Shown: positions 1-6,720 of the stretch, one piece after another
How the letters are laid out: every line of letters starts with the position of its first letter
Position numbering within the stretch: position 1 is the first letter of the stretch
Source of the DNA: Geothrix limicola
GTDB lineage: Bacteria > Acidobacteriota > Holophagae > Holophagales > Holophagaceae
Length of the DNA: 64,000 nt
Reading direction: 5' to 3'
Assembly (NCBI RefSeq): GCF_030268085.1
Contig: NZ_BSDE01000008.1
Span: 62,001-126,000 of the forward strand
The notes under the pieces: model-generated
Told to the model about the DNA's origin: nothing
The model's input: the letters and a program-made list of their open reading frames with translations, nothing else
The model's database searches: none
Position numbers and translations under genes: made by a program

Positions 1-2
1 TT

Positions 3-497
3 GACGCCATCCCCAACATTGTTGAGCAGGCGCATAGGGAATCACTCCGATCCCGAATCCGCTATGGATACCAATACTCTCTGAGGAAGCGTCTTGATGA
101 ATTGACCAAGCGGCTTTCGGAACCGCTTCGGACAATCATCCTCGGCGAAGGAGGCCAATTCCCTGGATCTTGGGTTGAGACCAGAAATTATTACACCCAT
201 TGGGACGTAGCTCTCCAACCTACTATTCTTGAACCCCCAAAAATGTACGAAGCTAGCTTCCGGATTAGCATTTTTGCTAGGGTGCTATTCCTTCAATTGA
301 TGGGAATTTCTGATGAAGTTGTAATCCAAGCGTTAGGAGGCAGTTGTCACTTAGCCCAGTACCTTATCCAGCTCAATGCTCGTGAGCACCGAAAGCGCTT
401 CCCGGATAGCACAGCTGGAGCCTTGATGTATGTTTCTGAGGCCTCCGCACCAATACAAGAAGTAGCTGATCCCGACTCGAAAGAGCCTGAAGTGTAG
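3..497 (+). CDS. HEPN-domain protein, ApeA-like C-terminal part (5' end outside window)
   Basis: The reading frame is open from the first complete codon, so the gene starts upstream of the window; a TTG at 102 is only an internal candidate. The visible 164 codons end at TAG 495-497. The motif RNYYTH is an RX4H signature of HEPN ribonuclease domains, in the context VETRNYYTHWD followed by a long helix, which resembles the C-terminal HEPN half of ApeA-type anti-phage proteins. HEPN domains of this class usually cut RNA upon infection. The gene is next to DUF3768 genes and an integrase-bearing island, which fits a defence role. The HEPN call is seen in the sequence; the ApeA assignment and defence role are inference because the N-terminal half is missing. 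Confidence 0.6.
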   Translation, partial: DAIPNIVEQAHRESLRSRIRYGYQYSLRKRLDELTKRLSEPLRTIILGEGGQFPGSWVETRNYYTHWDVALQPTILEPPKMYEASFRISIFARVLFLQLMGISDEVVIQALGGSCHLAQYLIQLNAREHRKRFPDSTAGALMYVSEASAPIQEVADPDSKEPEV

Positions 498-500
498 GCT

Positions 501-854
501 TCAATACTCGCCTGCCAGCATGCAGGTGTAGACGCGGGTTGTCATTTCATCGTTGGCGGGGTCCTCGCTGGCTTCGTTTGGCCCCCAGCTTCGGGCGTAG
601 CAGTCCACCTTGAGATAGAACGTGTCGCCATCCAGAACCACCTTGAGCATGTCGCAATCGCCCCAGGGGTTGATGCCATCATCAGTCTGGGTCGGGCACG
701 TTAACAGCCAGCGGAGAGCTTCGTATCCCCGTGGGTGATGGTGAACACCCCTCGTCACATATAGGCGGGCATACAGCGGCGAGACCGGATGCTCCTGTGA
801 GAGCAAGCGTCGCCACCGTTCATTCTGGATACCGGCGCGGGTGATCATGACCAT
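501..854 (-). CDS. DUF3768 family protein, copy 1
   Basis: A 117-aa protein of unknown function. The C-terminal half carries the DUF3768 pattern: NPWGDCD, then a WKID-like strand (YLKVDCYA), then SEDPANDEMTTRVYTCML near the end. An ATG at 890 also opens the frame, but the ATG at 854 is preferred: a GGGAGG Shine-Dalgarno lies 5 bases upstream of it, and the resulting N-terminus MVMITRAG aligns with MVQITPTG of the neighbouring paralogue. The two copies lie head to tail on the minus strand about 50 bp apart. DUF3768 proteins are frequent on plasmids and islands of proteobacteria, and no biochemical role is known to me. Confidence 0.7.
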   Translation of the reverse strand: MVMITRAGIQNERWRRLLSQEHPVSPLYARLYVTRGVHHHPRGYEALRWLLTCPTQTDDGINPWGDCDMLKVVLDGDTFYLKVDCYARSWGPNEASEDPANDEMTTRVYTCMLAGEY

Positions 855-905
855 CGGTGCCTCCCGCGACACCTTCGGCGCGGGCCGCACACTGGAACAA
901 CGGCA

Positions 906-1283
906 TCACTCCGGACTGGAGCGAGACTCGCTGTATTCTTCCGTCAGCATGCAGCTGTAGATACGGGTCGTCAGGTCGTCATCCGAGGGGTCGTCGCTTC
1001 CGCGCCTCCGTCCCTCGCCTTGGGCAAAGCAGCTCACTAACAGATCGAATGACTCCCCGGCCACGACAACCCGGAGCCAGTCGCAATCACCCTCGGCATT
1101 GACCACTGGATCCAGTTGAGCCGGGCCCGTGAGGAGTCGGGCCAGTGCTTCCTGGCCGTGTGGGTGGCTCTGCATCTCATCTGAAACGATCACCCTGGCG
1201 TAACGCTCCGGCACCATGAGGCCGCACAGGAGCCGCCTTCGCCAGTATTCGTTCCGCATGCCGGTTGGTGTGATTTGGACCAT
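906..1283 (-). CDS. DUF3768 family protein, copy 2
   Basis: A 125-aa paralogue of the downstream gene. It shares the N-terminal pattern (MVQITPTGMRNEYWRRRLL), the NAEGDCD turn, the strand FDLLVSCFA and the ending SDDPSDDDLTTRIYSCML that define DUF3768. The start ATG is at 1283 with GGAG about 8 bases upstream. It is probably co-transcribed with copy 1. Divergence between the copies is substantial, so this is an old duplication or two independent acquisitions. Function unknown; the location in accessory DNA suggests a mobile-element or defence-related role, which is inference. Confidence 0.68.
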   Translation of the reverse strand: MVQITPTGMRNEYWRRRLLCGLMVPERYARVIVSDEMQSHPHGQEALARLLTGPAQLDPVVNAEGDCDWLRVVVAGESFDLLVSCFAQGEGRRRGSDDPSDDDLTTRIYSCMLTEEYSESRSSPE

Positions 1284-2009
1284 GGTGCTGTCTCCAGATC
1301 CAGCATCCGTGAGGCTTTCACTGAGGGGTACGGCTGGATTTGAAGCAGTTGATTGCTACGTCGAGAAGCCTGCCTGAGCCGTGTCTACGCAATGAATCCG
1401 TCGAAGACGCAGATCCGAATCGACTGCTCAAAAATCCAGCATCGGATGCAGGGAAGGATCACCCGTTCAAGCACTGATGCGGCTTTTGCTCTCCCCGCCA
1501 ATTCTGGAATCAAAGGAACGAAATCCATCAGGCCAGCGTCAAGGCAGAAAATCAAACCATGCGCAACAAAAAATGTTTGACTTTTCAGTGGTTTCATGAT
1601 CAAATTATGTTCTCGTAATTGTGCCCTGCATCGAACAAGCAGCCTCGGAGCCTTTTTATTAAGTTGCCTTAAACCACCTTTCACCAGGGGTCGGACATGT
1701 GCGCTCATTTTTCGATTTTTCAAGGCTACAGGCCCATTCAGTGGTTGATTCCCGGCCATTTCATAGGTCCGGATTCGACGTAGACCCCAAAATTACCCAG
1801 CTACATAAACCGGGAATGAAAATAGGTCACCGCCCAAAGGGCTGACCCTCTCATTCAAATTCTCTCGGTTGATTCAAAGCAGGCCAAATGCTGGCCACCG
1901 GCGTTAGCTCTGCCTGCGAGTGCGGGCACCCCTTCCACCTCAACCGCGACACCCGAGTCCACCCGGCCTCCTGGGGAACCTCTGTCGCAAAACCACCAAA
2001 GGAGCCTTC
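1284..2009. other. Intergenic region without a convincing gene
   Basis: About 725 bp with lower G+C between roughly 1390 and 1830 than around it. Open frames exist on both strands (1353-1580 +, 1385-1759 -), but they lack ribosome-binding sites and recognisable motifs, so I do not call them. The stretch about 1750-1830, read on the minus strand, has repeated G/T-rich blocks (GGTGACCTATTTTCATTCC and GGGTAATTTTGGGGTC) that recall the multiple terminal repeats of IS21-type elements. It may be a decayed insertion-sequence end. Confidence 0.4.
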
Positions 2010-2414
2010 ATGGCCACCATGTCCGGCACCCAGATCCTCTCGATCAGCCGTGATGCGATCGTCACCTACACCCAGTCCGGCACCTATAAGCGGGACCAGA
2101 CCATCTACCACCCTCGATTCGGCTTCGGCACGGTCATCCGGGTTCGCTACGGAAAGGTCGAGGTCCGCTTCGGCTCCGAGAAGCGGAATCGCACACTCCT
2201 CTGCGGAATGATGACCCACGATCAGCGAAACGAGGCTAACGGAATCTCTGCAGAAGAAACTCCCCGCATGAAGTCTTCTAAGCGCCAAGCGGTCCTGGTG
2301 GAGGGCGCTCTGCTGCAGGAGGGATCTCGCAAGATCGCGGCTGATGACATCCCCTTCTCGATGGAGTCCTTCATGAACCAGCTCCTGGACTGCTCCTTCG
2401 ACGAAGCCAGCTAG
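2010..2414 (+). CDS. Small PKFG-type (tudor/SH3-like) domain protein
   Basis: A 134-aa protein with start ATG at 2010 and AAAGGAG 5 bases upstream; the longer frame from 1920 is disfavoured. Residues about 20-60 contain YHPRFGFGTV followed by VRYGKVEVRFGSEKR. This is the short beta-barrel motif (hPKFGxGxV...KVxVxFxxxxR) found at the C-terminus of UvrD/PcrA helicases and in many stand-alone small proteins, where it is thought to bind protein or nucleic acid. The C-terminus is polar and has no second domain. It is the first plus-strand gene of the island and is followed by a strong terminator, so it is probably transcribed alone. Exact role unknown. Confidence 0.5.
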   Translation: MATMSGTQILSISRDAIVTYTQSGTYKRDQTIYHPRFGFGTVIRVRYGKVEVRFGSEKRNRTLLCGMMTHDQRNEANGISAEETPRMKSSKRQAVLVEGALLQEGSRKIAADDIPFSMESFMNQLLDCSFDEAS

Positions 2415-2442
2415 GATGTCACGGACCTAGGCTGAACCATGG

Positions 2443-2477
2443 TGGCGGAGGGACTCACCATCCCTCCGCCATTTTTT
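2443..2477 (+). terminator. Rho-independent terminator
   Basis: A perfect 11-bp inverted repeat (TGGCGGAGGGA / TCCCTCCGCCA) with a 7-base loop is followed by six T. It lies 28 bases after the stop of the PKFG-domain gene and ends its transcript. Confidence 0.9.
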
Positions 2478-2485
2478 CATTTATC

Positions 2486-2564
2486 GAAACCTCGGAAACA
2501 AGGGAAACGTCGGTCATGGGTCCATCAGACAATGGAAAGACCGTTTCCATGTTTCCCTCGTTTC
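2486..2564. repeat. Phased GAAAC / GTTTC inverted array
   Basis: Three GAAAC pentamers start at 2486, 2495 and 2504 (exact 9-bp period). Three inverted copies, GTTTC, start at 2543, 2551 and 2560. The two half-arrays face each other across about 34 bp. The array lies between a terminator and the 3' end of the transposase-like gene. It could be a protein-binding array or a decayed element end; function unknown. Confidence 0.5.
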
Positions 2565-2634
2565 CCAGAAATCCCTTAATTTCAAAAATGACTCAGTCCT
2601 TGAGGGAACCAGGCGGGCGGGCATCCACACCCGA

Positions 2635-3558
2635 TTAGGCCTCACCCCGCACCACGTCCTGGAATGTTTTTGGCTCCCCGTGCAGAGCCCGTTGAACCAG
2701 ATCGTCGAACACTTCTTTCGGAGTGGACTTCCGGCATCGGTGATTGAAGCGGAACACGAATTCATCGAGATAGGCGCCGAGGTGTTTCTCGCTCATTTCC
2801 CCCCAATGTGTGCCGACCTGCCAGACCCGTAGCTCCCCGAGAACACGATTGACGCTTAGCAGTCCCAATTCCGTGGCCGTTCGATGTCGATACTCCGCCT
2901 CCCCCAGCCAGTCGAACTCGCTCCCAGGGCTGGACCAGATCTCTTCGCGCATAACACCCCCAAGGGCCTCCATGAGGCACCGCTGCAAGGTCTCCGGTTC
3001 ACGGTCGCGAATTTGTCGGAGGCAGGCCCATTCGGTAGACCCATCTGCTCTTTCCTTAACCACCACCAGCACTTGGACAGCCTTCTTCCCCTGGCGCCCG
3101 AACTGGTTCAACTCCACCACCTCAAGGTTTTCAATACTGACCTCGACCCGACCATATGTTGGCGGCCCCGGAATTTGCTGCATCACGCCTCGGATCTTAT
3201 GGAGCAGGAGCCAAGCCGTCTTGTAGCTCACAAGGTTCCGTTCGTCTTCATCCGGATCCGGCAGTTTCGCCAGGCCCGACGCGCTGATGCCGGATGGTGT
3301 TTCTGACATGACCCATAGGACTGAGAACCAAGTAACCAGGGAAACACGGCCTCCAGCGAGAGCCGTCCCGCTCAATTCGGAAGCCTGCTTCTGGCAGTCC
3401 TGACAACGGAACAATCCCCGTGCGTTGAGCCGAGCCCTATTGCTTCCACAACCTGGGCAACGGAACCCTCCCGGCCAACGAAGCTCTCGAATCGAGGCCC
3501 GGCACTGGTCCTCAGTGGAGAACCGTTTGAGGAACCAGGAGGGAAGAGGAGATGCCAT
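2635..3558 (-). CDS. IS1595-family transposase homologue lacking the DDE motif
   Basis: A 307-aa protein. Residues 34-55 form a zinc ribbon (CPGC...CQDC) like the N-terminal domain of IS1595/ISXO2 transposases, and the next helix-rich part (TWFSVLWVMSETPSGISA, KTAWLLLHKIR) follows the family closely. The C-terminal part MSEKHLGAYLDEFVFRFNHR is also typical. The expected first catalytic motif VEVDE is VEVSIE (Ser142 for Asp), and the expected TDG...Y motif is not recognisable (EIWSSPGSEFDW). It therefore looks inactive as a transposase although the frame is intact. Start ATG 3558 has GGAG 9 bases upstream; frames extending to 3573 or 3645 are possible. It is divergent from the primase-helicase gene. 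It may be a domesticated DNA-binding protein. Confidence 0.72.
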   Translation of the reverse strand: MASPLPSWFLKRFSTEDQCRASIRELRWPGGFRCPGCGSNRARLNARGLFRCQDCQKQASELSGTALAGGRVSLVTWFSVLWVMSETPSGISASGLAKLPDPDEDERNLVSYKTAWLLLHKIRGVMQQIPGPPTYGRVEVSIENLEVVELNQFGRQGKKAVQVLVVVKERADGSTEWACLRQIRDREPETLQRCLMEALGGVMREEIWSSPGSEFDWLGEAEYRHRTATELGLLSVNRVLGELRVWQVGTHWGEMSEKHLGAYLDEFVFRFNHRCRKSTPKEVFDDLVQRALHGEPKTFQDVVRGEA

Positions 3559-3659
3559 CCCTCGATTCTCCATATCCGAGAGCGAAGTAAACAGGGAGAT
3601 CCTCGCATCGCCTCTTAAGGGTTTTGGCGCAACAACGCGCCCCACCTCATGGAGGCCTA

Positions 3660-6299
3660 ATGGCCCAGTTCACCACCCCCCTCGATACCCCGGAGAACAC
3701 TCCGGTCTCTTCCCCCCTCATCCGCTGCAGCCGCTTCACCAACTGCCGCGACAACACGCCCAAGAACCTGAACGCGAGCTGGGAGGAGTTGACTTCCCCG
3801 GCCTTCTTGGGCCGTGCCTACGAGGTCCAGGGCGCCACGAAGGAGGAGGCCAAGCTGAACCTCTACGCCTTCAGCCCTGCCGCCTACCCTCCTGGTGGGA
3901 TCCGTGGGGACCGCGACATCGAAAGCATCCAGATCTTCATGCTGGACTTCGATAACAAGGCCGAACAGCCCACGGGAGAATTCAAGGAAAACGGGGAACC
4001 CGTGTTCCGCAAAGTCCCCATCGAGGGCGCCCCGACCCTGCAGGAAGTGCATGAGCACCTCACACGGCTTGGAGTCACGCACTTCGGCTACCACAGCTAT
4101 TCCAGCACGCCGGAGTGCGAGCGATTTCGCATCATGCTTCTAATGGATCGCCCCTCCAATGGCAAGAATTGGAAGCTGACCTCCGAGTGGCTGCTGTCCC
4201 AGCTCATGCTGGATCGGTGGCGGGCCATGGGCTGCCTGGACCTGGGCGCCATGCACCGTGCGGCCTGCCTCTACTTCCCGGCCGGAAACTGGGCTCAGGA
4301 ACCCGAAGCCAAGGACCGCATCCAGTTCGTGTCCTATAACGGAGCCCCCCTGGCGCTCCCGACCGAAGAAGATCTGGCCGACATGACGATCGCCCCCGTC
4401 ACCGTCCACCCCCTGCTTCAGGAATGGCAGGCGAAGCGTGCTGCGACTCGTGTCAGCACCATGTCCAGCGATCCCGACAAGTGGCAGGAAGCCTACAACG
4501 TGGACTTCAAGACCCTGGATATGGTGGGACTTCTGCGTGAGATGGGCTCCACAGTTCAGGAGCCCGTCCCCTACGGCAGCGGCACCAAGGCCCGCTGCAC
4601 CTGCCCCTTCGCGCACGAGCACTCCAATCCGATGGATGCCGAGGGTGCCGCGGTCTTCATGGAACCCGGCTCCTGGCCCGGCTTCACCTGCCTTCATGAC
4701 ACCCACAAGGACGTTCACCTTCGCGAGGTTTGCCACGAAGCAGGCGAAGAGATACTCCTCCGGCACGCCCAGCCCTTTCGCAGCACCACTGGGCGACTGG
4801 TTTCAACCCGGCGCGAGGAGGCCAAGCATGCCGTGGATTCCGAGGGCGCTGATGCCATCGAGGCAGAAGTGATGAATCAGGGCGAGGGGGATCCGGACGA
4901 GGCCAAGCGCAACGCGGCGATCCAGCGCTGGAAGGAACTGCTCGAAGAAGACGGAATCCCCACCGAAGAAATCCGCTTCACCAGCAAGGGCGGCATCGCC
5001 AAGTCCCCCTTGAACCTCGAAATCATCCTGACGAATGGCCACGCCTACCGGGATTCCATCCGCTGGAATGAGCTGAAAATGATCACGGAACTGCAGGTCG
5101 CCGATTATGCCCACCTGGATATCGACGATCTGGACAACGGCGTCACGGGCCTCCAGAACCATCTGGATCGCCGTTGGGGCGTGTCGTGGCCTCAATCGAC
5201 CATCATCCTGGCCCTCAATCTGGCCGCGTCCTCGGCGAAGTACCACCCCGTGAAGGTCTGGCTTGCAGCCCTGCCTGAATGGGACGGCGTGGACCGCATG
5301 CCCCTGGTTCGCGATGAAATCCTGGGCGCCACCCAGACCCTCGACTACGACAAATACGCCGCCCTCTATGCCGAGTACCTCAAGTGCACCCTCATCGGCG
5401 CCGTGCGGCGCGTCATGGAACCCGGCTGCAAGATGGACACGGTCACGATCCTCTACGGCGATCAGGCTGCGCGGAAGTCGACCTTCTGGAAGACGCTGTG
5501 CGCCGACCCCGGCTGGTTCAACGATTCCAAGATCCACATCGACAGCGCCGAAGGGCAGAAGGTGCTGCAGGGCTCGTGGATCCACGAGCTGAGCGAGATC
5601 GACGACATGACCTCCGTGAAATCGGCCGAGGCCATCAAGGCCTTCGTGTCCTCGGCCACGGACAAGTTCCGCCCCTCCTACGGCCGGATTCCCCGTGATT
5701 TCCCCCGCCGCTGCATCATGGTCGGCTCCACGAACAAGGAGCAGGTCCTGAACGATCCCACCGGCTCCCGCCGTTTCTGGGTGATTCCCACCGCCACGAA
5801 GATCAACATCGAGCTGCTGCAGGAGAACCTGGCTCAGCTTTGGGCCCAGGCTCTCCACAGCTACAACCAGGGGGAGCCGAACTATCTCACCGACGACATG
5901 GAAGCCCTCCGGGTCGGCCAGAGCCACCGCCACCAGATGGAAAGCCGTTACGCCGACCTGATGCCCAAGATCACCCAGTTCTACCAGGAGCACGCTGGGC
6001 CAAACGGCATCACCCTCAGCGCGATCTTTGGGTTCCTCGAAGGGAAGGTCGAGGACGGTAAGGGCTTCGCCAAGCCAACGCTCGCTGAACGCCGGGATCT
6101 CGCAGCCTGCCTCCGCAGCAACGGCTGGACCGTCAAGCAGGGCTACTTCAACGGCGTCAGCGCCAAGTGTTTCATGGCGCCCGAGCAGTTCCCGCTCACG
6201 GTTCCCAAGAAGGCACCTGCCGCCACAGGATTCGAATTCCCCGGCGTGGACCTGAGCGGGGATCCGTTTAAGGTTCCGGAGCAGGGCCCGCTCTTTTGA
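3660..6299 (+). CDS. Primase-zinc-helicase protein, VapE/VirE superfamily
   Basis: An 879-aa replication protein of phage or satellite type. The start ATG at 3660 follows GGAGG. The N-terminal third resembles an archaeo-eukaryotic-type primase region, with an acidic strand (FMLDFDNK) and the phrase HSYSSTPECERFRIML. The middle carries a Cys/His-rich module (CTCPFAHEH...FTCLHDTH), probably a zinc-binding domain. The C-terminal part is a VapE-type SF3-like ATPase: TILYGDQAARKST at about 597-608, then LQGSWIHELSEIDD, IKAFVSSATDKFRPSYGR and STNKEQVLNDPTGSRRFW. Walker A reads GDQAARKST, with Arg605 where Gly normally precedes Lys. A terminator follows at 6361. Such proteins start and unwind replication of integrative elements; whether this one is active is not known. 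Confidence 0.8.
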   Translation: MAQFTTPLDTPENTPVSSPLIRCSRFTNCRDNTPKNLNASWEELTSPAFLGRAYEVQGATKEEAKLNLYAFSPAAYPPGGIRGDRDIESIQIFMLDFDNKAEQPTGEFKENGEPVFRKVPIEGAPTLQEVHEHLTRLGVTHFGYHSYSSTPECERFRIMLLMDRPSNGKNWKLTSEWLLSQLMLDRWRAMGCLDLGAMHRAACLYFPAGNWAQEPEAKDRIQFVSYNGAPLALPTEEDLADMTIAPVTVHPLLQEWQAKRAATRVSTMSSDPDKWQEAYNVDFKTLDMVGLLREMGSTVQEPVPYGSGTKARCTCPFAHEHSNPMDAEGAAVFMEPGSWPGFTCLHDTHKDVHLREVCHEAGEEILLRHAQPFRSTTGRLVSTRREEAKHAVDSEGADAIEAEVMNQGEGDPDEAKRNAAIQRWKELLEEDGIPTEEIRFTSKGGIAKSPLNLEIILTNGHAYRDSIRWNELKMITELQVADYAHLDIDDLDNGVTGLQNHLDRRWGVSWPQSTIILALNLAASSAKYHPVKVWLAALPEWDGVDRMPLVRDEILGATQTLDYDKYAALYAEYLKCTLIGAVRRVMEPGCKMDTVTILYGDQAARKSTFWKTLCADPGWFNDSKIHIDSAEGQKVLQGSWIHELSEIDDMTSVKSAEAIKAFVSSATDKFRPSYGRIPRDFPRRCIMVGSTNKEQVLNDPTGSRRFWVIPTATKINIELLQENLAQLWAQALHSYNQGEPNYLTDDMEALRVGQSHRHQMESRYADLMPKITQFYQEHAGPNGITLSAIFGFLEGKVEDGKGFAKPTLAERRDLAACLRSNGWTVKQGYFNGVSAKCFMAPEQFPLTVPKKAPAATGFEFPGVDLSGDPFKVPEQGPLF

Positions 6300-6360
6300 T
6301 CGATCCGGACCGGCACGAAGCAAGCCGATGGTGTGACCGTCAGGACCGTATGACCGAACC

Positions 6361-6388
6361 AAAGGGGACCTCACCGGGTCCCCTTTTT
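6361..6388 (+). terminator. Rho-independent terminator of the primase-helicase gene
   Basis: A 10-bp stem AAAGGGGACC / GGTCCCCTTT with a 6-base loop is followed by further T residues, about 60 bp after the stop codon. Confidence 0.85.
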
Positions 6389-6453
6389 CATGTCTGCTCA
6401 GTCTGAGACCCCATGGAAACTCAGGCCACAACCCAGGCCAGGCATTGGCGGGG

Positions 6454-6476
6454 TCGATGCCGGGAATCGATGCCGG
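6454..6476. repeat. Direct decamer repeat TCGATGCCGG
   Basis: The 10-mer occurs at 6454-6463 and again at 6467-6476, with a 13-bp period. Short iterated sites of this kind occur near origins of plasmids and satellites. Seen directly; function inferred only. Confidence 0.4.
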
Positions 6477-6546
6477 TGGAGGCAACAGCCATCAAGTGTC
6501 CATGTGGGCCCGGGGCCATGAATGGAGGGGAAGCAGGGAATGGAAC

Positions 6547-6580
6547 ATAGGGGGGTGTAGAGATACTAGTGGGACTATTC
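6547..6580. repeat. 34-bp direct repeat, copy 1
   Basis: The repeat starts ATAGGGGGGTGTAGAG and ends TACTAGTGGGACTATTC. It matches 6667-6700 with a single mismatch (G at 6562, A at 6682). It contains the palindrome ACTAGT, and ATAG/CTAT lie near the ends. Confidence 0.85.
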
Positions 6581-6666
6581 ACCACGGCGGTCCTGCGGAC
6601 CTGATGTGCGGGATGCATGCAGGATCGGGATGAGGGCAGTGGAAGGAGTAAATGGGGGAAGAGGGA

Positions 6667-6700
6667 TAGGGGGGTGTAGAAATACTAGTGGGACTATTCC
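6667..6700. repeat. 34-bp direct repeat, copy 2
   Basis: The second copy lies exactly 120 bp after the first and 20 bp upstream of the ATG at 6721, so it probably overlaps the promoter or leader of the orphan gene. An operator or initiator-binding site is the simplest reading. Confidence 0.85.
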
Positions 6701-6720
6701 CCTCCCCGACAGGACCCAAC

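Larger units (their letters stand above)
6300..6720. other. Repeat-rich spacer, candidate replication origin or operator region
   Basis: About 420 bp without a supported gene between the primase-helicase and the orphan protein. It contains a terminator (6361-6388), a pair of decamers (6454-6476), purine-rich stretches and two 34-bp direct repeats 120 bp apart (6547-6580, 6667-6700). The second copy ends 20 bp before the next start codon. This layout is what one expects of an origin with iteron-like sites or of an autoregulated promoter; neither is proven. Confidence 0.5.

Noticed and set aside
1385-1759. 124-codon minus-strand open frame in the 1284-2009 gap
   Set aside because: No ribosome site, no recognisable domain, and the DNA looks like a decayed element.
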